64,000 nucleotides of DNA from QHCA01 sp038237645 (lineage in GTDB: Bacteria > Actinomycetota > Actinomycetes > Mycobacteriales > QHCA01). The stretch covers positions 1-64,000 of the forward strand of contig JBBRYN010000001.1 of NCBI GenBank assembly GCA_038237645.1. Direction: 5' to 3'. The notes below the pieces were generated by a model. That model did no database searches. It was not told the origin of the DNA and was given only the letters and a program-made list of their open reading frames with translations. The translations under genes and the position numbers were made by a program. This document shows positions 44,774 to 53,957 of this stretch, piece by piece. Positions within the stretch are counted from its first letter, which is position 1. Every line of letters starts with the position of its first letter.

Positions 44774-45541
44774 GTGCTGGTCCATGTCGTCTCCGACGTG
44801 CACGGCAGCGTCAGCGCCCTGGCCCGGGCGGGTGACGGCGCCGACGCCCTGGTGGTCCTCGGCGATCTGATCTGCTTCATCGACTATGCCGACCACCGCG
44901 CCGGGATCATGGGTGAGCTGTTCGGGGCGGCCGCGGTGAGCACGCTGGTCGAGCTTCGCACGGCTCAGCGTTTCGAGGCGGCCCGGCGCTGGTCAGGTGA
45001 GCTGTGGTCCGGGCTCGGCGGCGACCGGGCGGCGATCGTCGACGCGGCCGTCCGCCGGCAGTATGCCGAGATGTTCGCCGTGCTTCCCGTTCCGACCTAC
45101 ATGACCTACGGCAACGTGGACGTGCCGCGGCTGTGGCGGGAGTTCACCCGCCCCGGCGTGCACGTACTGGACGGCGAGACCACGGAGATCGGCGGCCGTC
45201 GCTTCGGGTTCGTCGGCGGCGGGTTGCCCACCCCGTACAACACGCCGTACGAGCTCGACGAGGAGACTTACGCCGCCAAGGTGGCCGGGGTCGGCGCGGT
45301 CGACGTGCTGTGCGCGCACATCCCGCCCGACCTGCCCGACCTGCTGTACGACGTCACCGCGCGCCGTTTCGAGCGGGGCAGCGTTGCGCTGCTCGACTCC
45401 ATCCGGGCCACGCAGCCGGGGACGGTGCTGTTCGGCCACGTGCACCAGCCGCTGTACGCCAGGCGCCGGGTCGGCCGCACCGAATGCGTCAACGTGGGCC
45501 ACTTCCACGGCTCCGGGCAGCCGTACGCACTGACCTGGTGA
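44774..45541 (+). CDS. Calcineurin-like metallophosphoesterase
   Basis: A 255-residue phosphoesterase with all five blocks: VVSDVHGS, VVLGDLI, MTYGNVDVP (GN-D block), CAHIPPD and LFGHVHQP. Two metals should bind through these Asp, His and Asn residues. The substrate (cyclic nucleotide, phosphodiester or protein) cannot be told from sequence. GTG at 44774 begins the gene. Homologues sit next to the SRPBCC gene in other actinobacteria, from memory. Confidence 0.85.
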   Translation: MLVHVVSDVHGSVSALARAGDGADALVVLGDLICFIDYADHRAGIMGELFGAAAVSTLVELRTAQRFEAARRWSGELWSGLGGDRAAIVDAAVRRQYAEMFAVLPVPTYMTYGNVDVPRLWREFTRPGVHVLDGETTEIGGRRFGFVGGGLPTPYNTPYELDEETYAAKVAGVGAVDVLCAHIPPDLPDLLYDVTARRFERGSVALLDSIRATQPGTVLFGHVHQPLYARRRVGRTECVNVGHFHGSGQPYALTW

Positions 45542-45561
45542 GCCCGCCGTACGATCCGGCA

Positions 45562-45996
45562 ATGGCGCAGAAGTCCCAGCAGTCCATCACCATCGACGCC
45601 TCGGCCGAAGCCGTCATGGCGGTGATCGCCGACTTCGCCTCCTACCCCGACTGGGCGGCTTCGGTGAAGAAGGTGGACATTCTGGTGACCTACGAGGACG
45701 GCTACGCCAGCCAGGTGCGCTTCGTGGTGGACGCCGGGGTGGTCAAGGACGACTACACGCTGGCCTACGAGTGGGCAGAGGACGGCTCCTGGGTGTCATG
45801 GACGCTGGTCGAGTCCAAGATGATGAAGGACCAAGAGGGCGCCTACGAGCTGGCGGAGAGCGGCGGCGAGACGCTGGTCACCTACAGCCTGGGGGTGGAG
45901 ACGACCACGCCGATGCTCGGGCTGCTGCGCCGCAAGGGCGAACGGATGATCATGGACATCGCGCTGAAGGAGCTCAAGAAGCGGGTCGAGAGCTGA
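45562..45996 (+). CDS. SRPBCC (polyketide cyclase/START-like) family protein
   Basis: A 144-residue protein matching Rv2185c-like SRPBCC proteins: QQSITIDASAEAVMAVIADF, ASYPDWAASVKKVDIL and the C-terminal helix MIMDIALKELKKRV. The fold makes a deep hydrophobic pocket for a lipid or similar ligand. Proximity to the acyl-CoA synthetase suggests a lipid ligand, but none is shown. ATG at 45562. Confidence 0.85.
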   Translation: MAQKSQQSITIDASAEAVMAVIADFASYPDWAASVKKVDILVTYEDGYASQVRFVVDAGVVKDDYTLAYEWAEDGSWVSWTLVESKMMKDQEGAYELAESGGETLVTYSLGVETTTPMLGLLRRKGERMIMDIALKELKKRVES

Positions 45997-46003
45997 CCGC
46001 GGC

Positions 46004-46948
46004 GTGAGTCTCGCGATCGGCGTCGACATCGGCGGCACCAAGGTGGCCGGCGGTGTCGTGACCGAGGACGGCAACGTGATCGCCTCCGCCCGGCTGCCCA
46101 CGCCGAGCCACGACGTCGGCCAGACCGCGGATGCCATCGCCGGCGTGGTGGCGATGCTGCGGGCCGACCACGCCGTGACGGCAGTCGGCGTCGGAGCCGC
46201 CGGCTGGATCGACGTCGACCGGTCCACGGTGCTCTTCGCGCCCAACCTCGCCTGGCGCGACGAGCCCCTGCGTGACCGGCTGAGCGACCTCATCGGCCTG
46301 CCGGTGACCATCGAGAACGACGCCAACGCGGCCGTATGGGCGGAATACCGGTTCGGCACGGCGCGGGGGGAGCGGGTCGCCGTGATGGTCACCCTCGGCA
46401 CCGGCATCGGCAGCGGCATGGTCGCCGAAGGCCGCATCTACCGCGGCGCCAACGGCATCGCGCCGGAGTTCGGCCACATGTGTGTGGTGCCGGGCGGCCG
46501 GCGATGCGGGTGTGGCAACCGCGGTTGCTGGGAGCAGTACGCCAGCGGCAAGGCCCTGGCGCGGGAGGCAAGGGACATCGCCGACGGTGCCCCCTTGGCG
46601 GTCGAAGCGCTGCTGGCGGCCACCGGCGGCGACATCACCAAAATCGACGGCTCCACCGTCATGGCGGTGGCGATGAGCGGCGATGCGGCCGCGACGGAGT
46701 GCTTCCAGGAGGTCGGACGCTGGCTGGGCCACGGCCTGTCGGGGTTGGCGGCCGCGCTGGACCCCAGCTGTTTCGTCGTGGGTGGCGGGGTTGCCGAGGC
46801 CGGCGACCTGCTGCTCGACCCGACCCGGCGGGCGTTCGAGTCGTCCCTCCCCGGCCGTGGCTTCCGGCCGCTGCCCGATGTCCGCCTGGCCATGCTGGGC
46901 AGCTCAGCCGGGCTGATCGGTGCCGCGGATCTTGCCCGGGCCGGCTGA
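46004..46948 (+). CDS. glk: ROK-family glucokinase
   Basis: A 314-residue glucokinase (ATP or polyphosphate) with VDIGGTKVAGGVV, the catalytic IENDANAAVWAEYRFG, VTLGTGIGSGMV, EFGHM and the ROK zinc site CGCGNRGCWEQYASG. It corresponds to GlkA of Streptomyces in this neighbourhood. The gene is in a tight plus-strand run, overlapping the carbamate kinase gene by one base (TGATG). Confidence 0.92.
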   Translation: MSLAIGVDIGGTKVAGGVVTEDGNVIASARLPTPSHDVGQTADAIAGVVAMLRADHAVTAVGVGAAGWIDVDRSTVLFAPNLAWRDEPLRDRLSDLIGLPVTIENDANAAVWAEYRFGTARGERVAVMVTLGTGIGSGMVAEGRIYRGANGIAPEFGHMCVVPGGRRCGCGNRGCWEQYASGKALAREARDIADGAPLAVEALLAATGGDITKIDGSTVMAVAMSGDAAATECFQEVGRWLGHGLSGLAAALDPSCFVVGGGVAEAGDLLLDPTRRAFESSLPGRGFRPLPDVRLAMLGSSAGLIGAADLARAG

Positions 46949-47886
46949 TGCGCGTGGTCGTCGCGCTGGGCGGCAACGCACTGAGCCCCGCTGGGAGCAC
47001 TGGCTCGGCCGAGGAGATCCGGGCTGCGCTGGTGCCGACCGGCGCCGTGCTGGCAGAGTTGGTCGACCGAGGTGTCTCGCTGGTGGTCACGCACGGAAAC
47101 GGGCCGCAGGTGGGCCGGATCCTGCTGCAGCAGGAGGCCGCCGCTCCGGCCGTGCCGCCCATGCCGATGGACGTCTGTGGCGCGCAGAGCCAGGGGCAGA
47201 TCGGCTACCTGCTGGCGCAGGCGCTCGACGCGGAGCTGCGCTCCCGCGGGCTGTCGCAACGCGCGCTGTGCCTGGTGACCCAGGTGATCGTCGACGGCCG
47301 CGATCCGGCCTTCCGCCGGCCCACCAAGCCCGTCGGCCCCTTCTACGACGAGGCGACCGCCCACCGCATCGCCGCCGAGTCGGGGCACGTGTTCATGCCG
47401 ATCGGTGCGGACAAGTGGCGGCGGGTCGTCGCCTCGCCCCAGCCGTTGGGGTTGGTCGACGGCCCGGTGCTGCCGTCGCTGGTAGATTCCGGGCACGTGG
47501 TCGTGGCTGCCGGCGGTGGTGGCGTGCCCGTCGTCGAGGACGGAGCCTCGATCCGCGGCGTGGAGGCGGTCGTCGACAAGGACCTGACGGCTGCCCTGCT
47601 TGCGGGCCTGGTTGGTGCGGACGCACTGCTGATCCTCACCGAGGTTCGGCGGGTGCAGGTCGGCTACGGCACCGCGGCTGCCCGGGAGCTCACCTCGCTG
47701 ACCGTGTCGCAGGCGCGAGAGCTGCTGTCCGCGGGGGAGTTCCCGGCCGGGTCGATGGGGCCCAAGGTGCAGGCCTGCTGCGACTTCGTCGCGGGCGGTG
47801 GATCGAGGGCGGTCATCGGGGCGCTGGATGAAGCGGTCGAGGTCGTATTCGACACCGCCGGCACCCAGATCGTCGCGGACCGATAG
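46948..47886 (+). CDS. Carbamate kinase
   Basis: A 312-residue enzyme that interconverts carbamoyl phosphate plus ADP with ATP plus carbamate. Hallmarks are VALGGNALSPAG, VVTHGNGPQVG, VIVDGRDPAFRRPTKPVGPF, VVVAAGGGGVPVVED and VDKDLTAALLA. No arginine deiminase or ornithine carbamoyltransferase gene is near. The TIGR00300 gene at 48.6-49.8 kb is a possible metabolic partner. ATG at 46948. Confidence 0.9.
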   Translation: MRVVVALGGNALSPAGSTGSAEEIRAALVPTGAVLAELVDRGVSLVVTHGNGPQVGRILLQQEAAAPAVPPMPMDVCGAQSQGQIGYLLAQALDAELRSRGLSQRALCLVTQVIVDGRDPAFRRPTKPVGPFYDEATAHRIAAESGHVFMPIGADKWRRVVASPQPLGLVDGPVLPSLVDSGHVVVAAGGGGVPVVEDGASIRGVEAVVDKDLTAALLAGLVGADALLILTEVRRVQVGYGTAAARELTSLTVSQARELLSAGEFPAGSMGPKVQACCDFVAGGGSRAVIGALDEAVEVVFDTAGTQIVADR

Positions 47887-47895
47887 CGTCGGCAG

Positions 47896-48555
47896 GTGCC
47901 GGTCCTGCGAGTGCTGTCCTACAACATGCGGTCGCTTCGTGACGACGCCGCCGCGGTCGTCCGCGTCGTCCGGGCGGCCGCGCCGGATGTCGTCTGCGTA
48001 CAGGAGGCACCGAAGTGGTGGCGCTGGCGCAGCCGGTGTGCCGAGCTGGCCCGCAGGTGTGACCTGTTGTACGTGACCGGCGGGCTGCCGGCCGGTAACA
48101 ACATCCTGTTGAGCACCGTCGCCGTCGAGGTGCAGTCCACAGCGGACTTCCTCTTCACCCGCCGCTTCGGCCTGCACCAGCGCGGCATGGCTACGGCTGT
48201 GTGCTCGTTCGGCGGGGCCCGCTTCCGGCTGGTGAGCACCCACCTCGACCGGCAGGCTGCCGACCGGCGGATCCACGTCGAGGAGATCTACGCGGCACTC
48301 GGCCGGTTGGCGGACCCGGTCATCCTGGGCGCCGACGTCAACGAACACCCTGGCAAGCCGGCCTGGCAGGCATTGGCCCTCGCGCTGCCCGAGTCCGGCG
48401 CCGGCACGCGCAATCGCCGGATCGATGGGATCTTCCTCAGCCCGTCCATCCGGGTGCACTCAGCTGAGGTGATCGACTCGCCGGACGTGCGGACTGCCAG
48501 CGACCACCCGCCGCTGCTGGCGGAGATCCGACTGCCGTCGGTCCACCGGCGCTAG
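47896..48555 (+). CDS. Endonuclease/exonuclease/phosphatase family protein
   Basis: A 219-residue member of the EEP superfamily, with metal and catalytic residues in LSYNMRSLRDD (Asn), VCVQEAP (Glu), LVSTHLDRQ (His), GADVNEHPG (Asp, Asn) and ASDHPPLLAEI (Asp-His). The target could be DNA, sugar phosphates or lipids. Its stop overlaps that of the convergent TIGR00300 gene by 4 bases. Confidence 0.85.
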   Translation: MPVLRVLSYNMRSLRDDAAAVVRVVRAAAPDVVCVQEAPKWWRWRSRCAELARRCDLLYVTGGLPAGNNILLSTVAVEVQSTADFLFTRRFGLHQRGMATAVCSFGGARFRLVSTHLDRQAADRRIHVEEIYAALGRLADPVILGADVNEHPGKPAWQALALALPESGAGTRNRRIDGIFLSPSIRVHSAEVIDSPDVRTASDHPPLLAEIRLPSVHRR

Positions 48556-49787
48556 CCGCCGGAGCCGGCGAAGTCCGGGACGAGCTCGTAGGCGAGCTGC
48601 TCCAGGAACAGCCCGATGTCGGTGACGATCCCGACCGCCTGGGCGGATCCGCGGTCGGCCAGCTTGGTCACCGTCGCGGGATTGATGTCGACGCACACGA
48701 GGGGCACAGACGCCGGCAGGATGTTGCCGGTGGCAATCGAGTGCAGCATCGTGGCGACCATGATCGCGAAGCCCACTCCGGGCAGCTCCGCCCGCATCGC
48801 CCGCTGGCCCTCGACCACGTCGGTGAAGACATCGGGCAGCGGGCCGTCGTCGCGGACCGACCCCACCAGCACGAACGGCTTGCCCACCCGGACCATCGCG
48901 TGCATCACGCCGCCGGTGAGCACGGTCTGTTCGACCGCTGCCGCGATCGACCCGCACCGGCGAATCGTGTTGATGGCCCGGATGTGGTGCTCGTGGCCGT
49001 GTGGCACCCCGGAGCCCTTTCTCAGGTCGACACCGAGGGAGGTGCCGAACAGCGCCGACTCGATGTCGTGGGTGGCCAGAGCGTTGCCGGCGAACAGCAC
49101 ATCGACATAGCCCGCCTCCACCAGCGCCACCATCGCGGGCGCGGCCCCGGTGTGCACGACCGCCGGCCCCCCGACCCAGAGCACCTTGAGCCCGCTGGCC
49201 CGCACGTCGCGCATCTGCTGCGCGATCTGCCGGACGAGCAGGGCCTGTGGCTTCTCGCTGGAGACCGCCGACGACATGAAACCGAAGGTGCCCTCGGGCG
49301 CGTCCGCCGGGGCCGGCAGCCTGACCTTGACCCCGGCGGCGCCGCAGACGATCTGGTCGCCCTCGGTCACGTCGGAGACCGGCACGGTCTCGACCCGCCC
49401 GGCCACGACACGCAGCCCGCAGTCCATCTCCGGGCTGCTGACCGGCAGCCAGCCGCCGTCGAACCGGACGAACGTGTCCAGGTTGGTGGTGGAGTAGAAG
49501 TCGTCGGGAAAGACGCCGTCGCGCGGAGCCGGCCGCACGGTCGCCGTGCCTGGGTCGACCTGGTTGACCCCGTGGACCTGCACGCGCATGAGCAGCCGCT
49601 GGAGCAACTCTTCCTCAGGGGCGCCGAGGGTCAGTCGTGCGTACGACTCGTCCTGGTGCTCCCGGCCCAGGTCCAGCCGGTCGACGCGGTAGTCGCCGCC
49701 GTACTCCAACACGTCGTCGAGCACCCGCGCCAAGACGCCGGAGTCGAGCAGGTGACCACGGGTCTCGACGGTCTCGGAGAACAGCAC
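48552..49787 (-). CDS. TIGR00300 family protein (LOR/SDH-type, ornithine cyclodeaminase-like)
   Basis: A 411-residue protein with the LOR/SDH N-terminal region (about 1-100), an all-beta middle part and a Rossmann-like C-terminal domain (GLKVLWVGGPAVVHTGAAPA, VLFAGNALATHDIE, GVGFAIMVATMLHSIATGNI). The family includes archaeal ornithine cyclodeaminase MJ1480 and cyanobacterial arginine dihydrolase ArgZ/AgrE C-terminal parts. It may turn ornithine to proline with loss of ammonia. That fits the nearby carbamate kinase, but substrate is inferred. Convergent with the EEP gene. Confidence 0.82.
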   Translation of the reverse strand: MLFSETVETRGHLLDSGVLARVLDDVLEYGGDYRVDRLDLGREHQDESYARLTLGAPEEELLQRLLMRVQVHGVNQVDPGTATVRPAPRDGVFPDDFYSTTNLDTFVRFDGGWLPVSSPEMDCGLRVVAGRVETVPVSDVTEGDQIVCGAAGVKVRLPAPADAPEGTFGFMSSAVSSEKPQALLVRQIAQQMRDVRASGLKVLWVGGPAVVHTGAAPAMVALVEAGYVDVLFAGNALATHDIESALFGTSLGVDLRKGSGVPHGHEHHIRAINTIRRCGSIAAAVEQTVLTGGVMHAMVRVGKPFVLVGSVRDDGPLPDVFTDVVEGQRAMRAELPGVGFAIMVATMLHSIATGNILPASVPLVCVDINPATVTKLADRGSAQAVGIVTDIGLFLEQLAYELVPDFAGSGG

Positions 49788-49804
49788 GGAGAAAGCGTAT
49801 GGGG

Positions 49805-50524
49805 TCAGACGACCGCCCCGTCGTCGGGCCCGTCGTCAACGCGATCGTCCCGCATGCGCCAGATGAGGTAGCCCACGCCGGCGACGATGGCCGCGATGCC
49901 GAATCGGAATGCGAGGACGGAGTCCAGCCCGAGCAGCCCGGAACCGAACGCGAGCAGGAAGATGCCGAGGGTGATGGCGAGCAGGCCACCTAGCGTCTGC
50001 CTGGAGATCCGGGGGAGCGGCGGGGGCGGCGGCGGGACGTAGCCCTCCTCCTCCGCTTCCGCTGCTTCCGGCTCGGTCGGCGCCAGCCAGGCGCTCGGCT
50101 CCGCCTCGGATTTCGCCGCACCCTCCAGCTCGGCTTGTGTGGCGGTCTCGGCGGTTGCATCCACCGCCTCCGTTGCGGCTGCTTTGGGATCTGCGGCGGG
50201 CAACTCCAAGGAGGCCACCAGCTCTGCCCAGATCGCGTCGTCGTCCGGCCCGGACTGGGCGGCGGCGACCACCGCACGGGCGTCGGCCGCGCGGTGGCGG
50301 TCGACGTAGAGCCGGTCGGTCGGCCGCGAGGGGAGCGAAACGGCCCTCGTCAGGGCGTCGTGGTCGGCCGTGGGCTGCAGGTAGGCGGCGATGCCGTCGA
50401 GGCCGAGCAGGTCCAGCAGGTGCTCACCTAGCCGCGGATCGACGTCGCCGACCGACGAGAACGAGCTGGCGGTCAGGCCGTTGTCGCGGCGGCCGCGGGC
50501 GCGCCCGCTCGGGTCGGGAATCAC
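49805..50524 (-). CDS. Membrane protein with acidic N-terminal domain
   Basis: A 239-residue protein. The N-terminal ~80 residues look folded (DVDPRLGEHLLDLLGLDGIA, then AYLQPTADHDAL), a Glu/Ala-rich acidic linker (about 90-155) and a PPPPPPLP run follow, then two helices (about 175-197 and 203-222). This pattern is shared by actinobacterial proteins found beside the hydrolase gene, from memory. No function is known. GTG at 50524 is 7 bases past the hydrolase stop. Confidence 0.7.
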   Translation of the reverse strand: MIPDPSGRARGRRDNGLTASSFSSVGDVDPRLGEHLLDLLGLDGIAAYLQPTADHDALTRAVSLPSRPTDRLYVDRHRAADARAVVAAAQSGPDDDAIWAELVASLELPAADPKAAATEAVDATAETATQAELEGAAKSEAEPSAWLAPTEPEAAEAEEEGYVPPPPPPLPRISRQTLGGLLAITLGIFLLAFGSGLLGLDSVLAFRFGIAAIVAGVGYLIWRMRDDRVDDGPDDGAVV

Positions 50525-50531
50525 CGGGCCG

Positions 50532-51293
50532 TCACTCGACAGGTGCGTTGGCGTGGACGAAGTCGACGCTGCCGGTGAAGATGAGCGGCGCGTCGTTGTC
50601 GAGCGTCGCGACGTGATAGCTGTCGGCGAGGATGACCTCCTTCACCTGCGTCGACGAGGCGCCTTCGATCAGCAACCGCCCGGACACCGCCTCGACCACG
50701 TGGTCGAGGCTGCTGCGAAAGGTAAGAACTGGCTGGGTCAGCTTGGCCAGGTCGGCCCGGGTCTGGGCCCACAGCTGCGACAGGGAGTAGGCGGCTCGCA
50801 GGGGCGTGCGGTCGTAGGCCACCTCGGTGGTGCCCGGCTTCTTGATGTCGCTGGCGATGCCGGGGATCGACGGCAGCACTCGGGAGAGCATGGCGAGAAG
50901 CTTGGCGTCACGGCGCACGGTGGCCAGCGACGGGTTGACCAGCACCAACCCGGCCAGCTCGGCGCCGCGCTGTTCGCCGAGCCGGAGGCACAGGGTGCCA
51001 CCCATCGACAGGCCCATCGCGAAGACCGTCGGCACCCGGGCCAGCATCTTGTCGAACGCCCCTTCGAGTTCGGCGTACCAATCCGGCCAGCCGGTGGAGT
51101 TCATGTCCTGCCAGCGGGTGCCGTGTCCGGGCAGCAGTGGACACCGGACGGGGATGCCGGCCGCGGCGAGATGCTCGCCCCAGGGGCGCATGCTGTGCGG
51201 CGTACCGGTGAAGCCGTGGCAGAGCACCGCCCCCACCGCGGCGCCCGGCGCACCGTCAATCGCAAACGGCTCTGCGCCTGGCATGACGGGCAC
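50532..51293 (-). CDS. Alpha/beta hydrolase, carboxylesterase/monoacylglycerol lipase-like
   Basis: A protein of about 253 residues in the Est30-type esterase group: oxyanion motif LCHGFTGTPHSM, nucleophile GLSMGGTL, Asp in FRSSLDHVV and His in ADSYHVATLDND. It should hydrolyse short esters or monoacylglycerols. GTG at 51293 is chosen because GAGG lies 8 bases upstream; ATG at 51284 is close and a start at 51404 is possible. Together with plsC and fadD15 it suits a lipid metabolism setting. Confidence 0.85.
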   Translation of the reverse strand: MPVMPGAEPFAIDGAPGAAVGAVLCHGFTGTPHSMRPWGEHLAAAGIPVRCPLLPGHGTRWQDMNSTGWPDWYAELEGAFDKMLARVPTVFAMGLSMGGTLCLRLGEQRGAELAGLVLVNPSLATVRRDAKLLAMLSRVLPSIPGIASDIKKPGTTEVAYDRTPLRAAYSLSQLWAQTRADLAKLTQPVLTFRSSLDHVVEAVSGRLLIEGASSTQVKEVILADSYHVATLDNDAPLIFTGSVDFVHANAPVE

Positions 51294-51436
51294 GGCAATG
51301 TCCTCAATGGCTCGGAATTGGGAACGGCTGGGGCTCGTGCCGTCATGGTGACACGTCGCGCCGACGTTGTACGAGGTTGGCCGGGTCCGTAGGCTGGGCG
51401 CCACGATGGGTGACCGGGGGAGGAGGGGATGGACCG

Positions 51437-52156
51437 GTGTTCTACTGGTTCCTCAAGAGGGTCTCCCTGGGCCCTCTGCTGCGGCTGCTGTTCCGCCCGC
51501 GCGTGGAGGGCCGGGAAAACATCCCTGAGTACGGCGCCGCCATCCTGGCGAGCAACCACCTGTCCTTCTGCGACTCGGTCTTCCTGCCTGCCCTCGTCCC
51601 GCGACGGGTGACCTTCCTGGCCAAATCGGAATATTTCACCGGGACCGGCGTGAAGGGCACGCTCGTGCGATGGTTCATGGCCGGGATCGGCCAACTGCCC
51701 ATCGACCGGACCGACGCTTCGGCGGCCCGCGCGGCGCTCGACACGGGCAAGCGGGTGCTGGCCGGTGGCAACCTGCTCGGCATCTATCCGGAGGGCACCC
51801 GCTCGCCGGATGGTCGGCTCTATCGGGGCAAGACCGGCGTTGCCCGGATGGCGCTGGAGGCCGCCGTCCCCGTCATCCCCTGCGCCATGATCGACACCGA
51901 CAAGGTGCAGCCGATCGGCCGCAAGATCCCGCATCTGGTCCGGCCGACCATCCGCATCGGCAAGCCGCTGGACTTCTCTCGCTACGAAGGGATGTCCGGA
52001 GACCGGTTCATCGAGCGGTCGATGACCGACGAGATCATGTACGAGCTGATGGAACTGTCAGGTCAGGAGTACGTCGACGTCTACGCCGCCAAGGTCAAGG
52101 CGGAAAAGAGCCGGTCCTCGGCCCAGCCGGCACCGCAGGAGCCTGCCGCCGCGTGA
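51437..52156 (+). CDS. plsC: 1-acyl-sn-glycerol-3-phosphate acyltransferase
   Basis: A 239-residue acyltransferase of phospholipid synthesis that converts lysophosphatidic acid to phosphatidic acid at the membrane. The NHLSFCD (HX4D) catalytic motif, the GIGQLPIDR block, YPEGTRSPDGRLYRGKTGVA and a VIPCAMI block are all present. GTG at 51437 has AGGAGGGG upstream. Its stop overlaps the sensor kinase start (GTGA). Mycobacteria have Rv2182c in this place. Confidence 0.92.
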   Translation: MFYWFLKRVSLGPLLRLLFRPRVEGRENIPEYGAAILASNHLSFCDSVFLPALVPRRVTFLAKSEYFTGTGVKGTLVRWFMAGIGQLPIDRTDASAARAALDTGKRVLAGGNLLGIYPEGTRSPDGRLYRGKTGVARMALEAAVPVIPCAMIDTDKVQPIGRKIPHLVRPTIRIGKPLDFSRYEGMSGDRFIERSMTDEIMYELMELSGQEYVDVYAAKVKAEKSRSSAQPAPQEPAAA

Positions 52157-53295
52157 CCGTGCCGCGGGCGGTGAGCGTCGAGGTGAGCGGCGATCCGCCC
52201 TGGTGGAGGGCAATCGCGGCCTTCCGCTGGCTGACCCTTGCCTACGTGACCACGGTGAATCTCGCCGACCTGCCCAACGTCCAGCACCCGCTGGTGGCGG
52301 TGCTGCTGATGGTCGTGATGGCGGTCTGGACAGTCGTTGCCACGGTCGCCTATTCCCGGGCGGACCTTCGGCAGTGGCCGCTGTTCGTGGTCGACCTGGC
52401 CGTTGCGGTGAGCACGGTGCTGGCCAGTCGGCTTGTCGAGGCCAGCGCGCGGATTGCGGCGGGTGAGCCGACATTTCCGCAGATGTGGGTGGTGGGTGCC
52501 ATCCTGGCCTGGGCGGTCTGCTGGCAGCGGCGGGGCGGTCTGGCGGCCGCCGGCGCACTGGCGGCCGCCGACGTGGTCGAAGGAGGCGCGCTGTCGGCGA
52601 ACACCGTCAAAGGCATTGTGACCCTGCTGCTGGTCGGGCTGGTCGTAGGTTACGTGGTCGGCCTGGTCCGGCGGGCACAGGACGCCCTCGCCGAAGCCAT
52701 CCGGATCCAGGGCGCGACCCGGGAGCGGGAACGCCTGTCCCGCGACATCCACGACAGCGTGCTGCAGGTGCTCGCGTTCGTCCAGCGCCGCGGTGCCGAG
52801 ATCGGGGGAGACGCGGCGGAGCTCGGCCACCTGGCCGGCGAGCAGGAGCAGGCATTGCGCGGGCTGGTGTCGGTGTCGAGGGAGAGCATTTCCGGCGACG
52901 CCGACAGCAAGGTGGATCTCCGTGAGCTGTTCAACGCCGGCCAGGCCGGTCCGCATGTGCACCTGGCCACTCCCGCGACACCGGTGCTGGTCACCGGCCA
53001 CCAGGCGCGCGAGCTGGCCGCGGCGGTCGCGGCAGCCGTGCACAATGTGCGGCGCCACGTCGCCGAGGATGCCGATGTCTGGGTGTTGCTCGAGGACACC
53101 GGCGACGAAGTCGTCGTCACCGTGCGCGACGACGGCCAGGGCATCCCCGCGGGGCGTCTCGAAGAGGCCGCGGCGGAGGGCCGCCTGGGTGTGGCACAGT
53201 CGCTGCGCGGCCGGCTGCACGAGCTCGGCGGCAGGGCCGCGATCACCAGCGCTCCGGGTGACGGTACGGAGGTGGAGCTGCGTGTGCCCCGATGA
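52153..53295 (+). CDS. macS: MacS-family sensor histidine kinase
   Basis: A 380-residue membrane kinase with five or six N-terminal helices (about 20-175), a short linker helix, the HisKA_3 motif RERLSRDIHDSVLQVLAFVQ and an HATPase domain (AAAVHNVRRHVAEDA and VTVRDDGQGIP). It pairs with the overlapping response regulator. Streptomyces MacRS, in the same neighbourhood, affects morphology and antibiotic production; the role here is inferred. GTG at 52153. Confidence 0.85.
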   Translation: MTVPRAVSVEVSGDPPWWRAIAAFRWLTLAYVTTVNLADLPNVQHPLVAVLLMVVMAVWTVVATVAYSRADLRQWPLFVVDLAVAVSTVLASRLVEASARIAAGEPTFPQMWVVGAILAWAVCWQRRGGLAAAGALAAADVVEGGALSANTVKGIVTLLLVGLVVGYVVGLVRRAQDALAEAIRIQGATRERERLSRDIHDSVLQVLAFVQRRGAEIGGDAAELGHLAGEQEQALRGLVSVSRESISGDADSKVDLRELFNAGQAGPHVHLATPATPVLVTGHQARELAAAVAAAVHNVRRHVAEDADVWVLLEDTGDEVVVTVRDDGQGIPAGRLEEAAAEGRLGVAQSLRGRLHELGGRAAITSAPGDGTEVELRVPR

Positions 53296-53950
53296 ACCGG
53301 CCGGATCCCCGATCACGGTGCTCGTGGTCGACGATCACCCGATGTGGCGGGATGCCGTCGAGCGTGACCTGGCTGCCGCTGGCTTTCGCGTGGTCGGCAC
53401 GGCCGCCGACGGTGCCAAGGCTGTGCGGGTCGCCGCCGCAGTCCGCCCAGATGTCGTCGTCATGGACCTGCAGTTGCCGGAGAAGTCGGGCGTGGTGGCG
53501 ACGGGGGACATCACCGCTGCCCGGCCGGAGACCCGCGTTCTTGTGCTCTCGGCAAGCGGCGAGCAGCGTGACGTGCTGGAGGCGGTGAAGGCGGGCGCCA
53601 CCGGCTACCTGGTGAAGTCGGCCAGTGCGGCGGAATTGACCGATGCCGTCCGCCGGACCGCCGCCGGTGAGGCGACCTTCACGGCAGGCCTGGCGGGGCT
53701 GCTCCTCGGGGAGTACCGCCGGCTGGCGGCAACGCCGACGGGTGACCCGCTGCCGCAGTTGAGCGAGCGCGAGACCGAGGTCCTGCGGCTCGTCGCCAAG
53801 GGCATGACCGCCAAGCAGGTTGCGGCGCGACTCGTGCTGAGTCACCGGACCGTGCAGAACCACGTCCAGAACGCCATGCAGAAGCTGCAACTGCACAACC
53901 GGGCAGGCCTGGTCCGATACGCGATCGAGGCCGGCTTGGACGAGGAGTGA
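53282..53950 (+). CDS. macR: MacR-like LuxR-family response regulator
   Basis: A 222-residue regulator: DD pair in LVVDDHPMWRDAVER, phospho-Asp in VVVMDLQLPEKSG, Lys in GYLVKSASA, and LuxR HTH LSERETEVLRLVAKGMTAKQ with HRTVQNHVQNAMQKLQLHNR. GTG at 53282 lies inside the kinase gene by 14 bases, showing coupling. It regulates unknown promoters; membrane-protein genes are targets in Streptomyces. Confidence 0.87.
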   Translation: MCPDEPAGSPITVLVVDDHPMWRDAVERDLAAAGFRVVGTAADGAKAVRVAAAVRPDVVVMDLQLPEKSGVVATGDITAARPETRVLVLSASGEQRDVLEAVKAGATGYLVKSASAAELTDAVRRTAAGEATFTAGLAGLLLGEYRRLAATPTGDPLPQLSERETEVLRLVAKGMTAKQVAARLVLSHRTVQNHVQNAMQKLQLHNRAGLVRYAIEAGLDEE

Positions 53951-53957
53951 CCCGGCC

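Noticed and set aside
46948..47886. Arginine deiminase operon
   Set aside because: No arcA or arcB homologue is present in the window; only carbamate kinase is.
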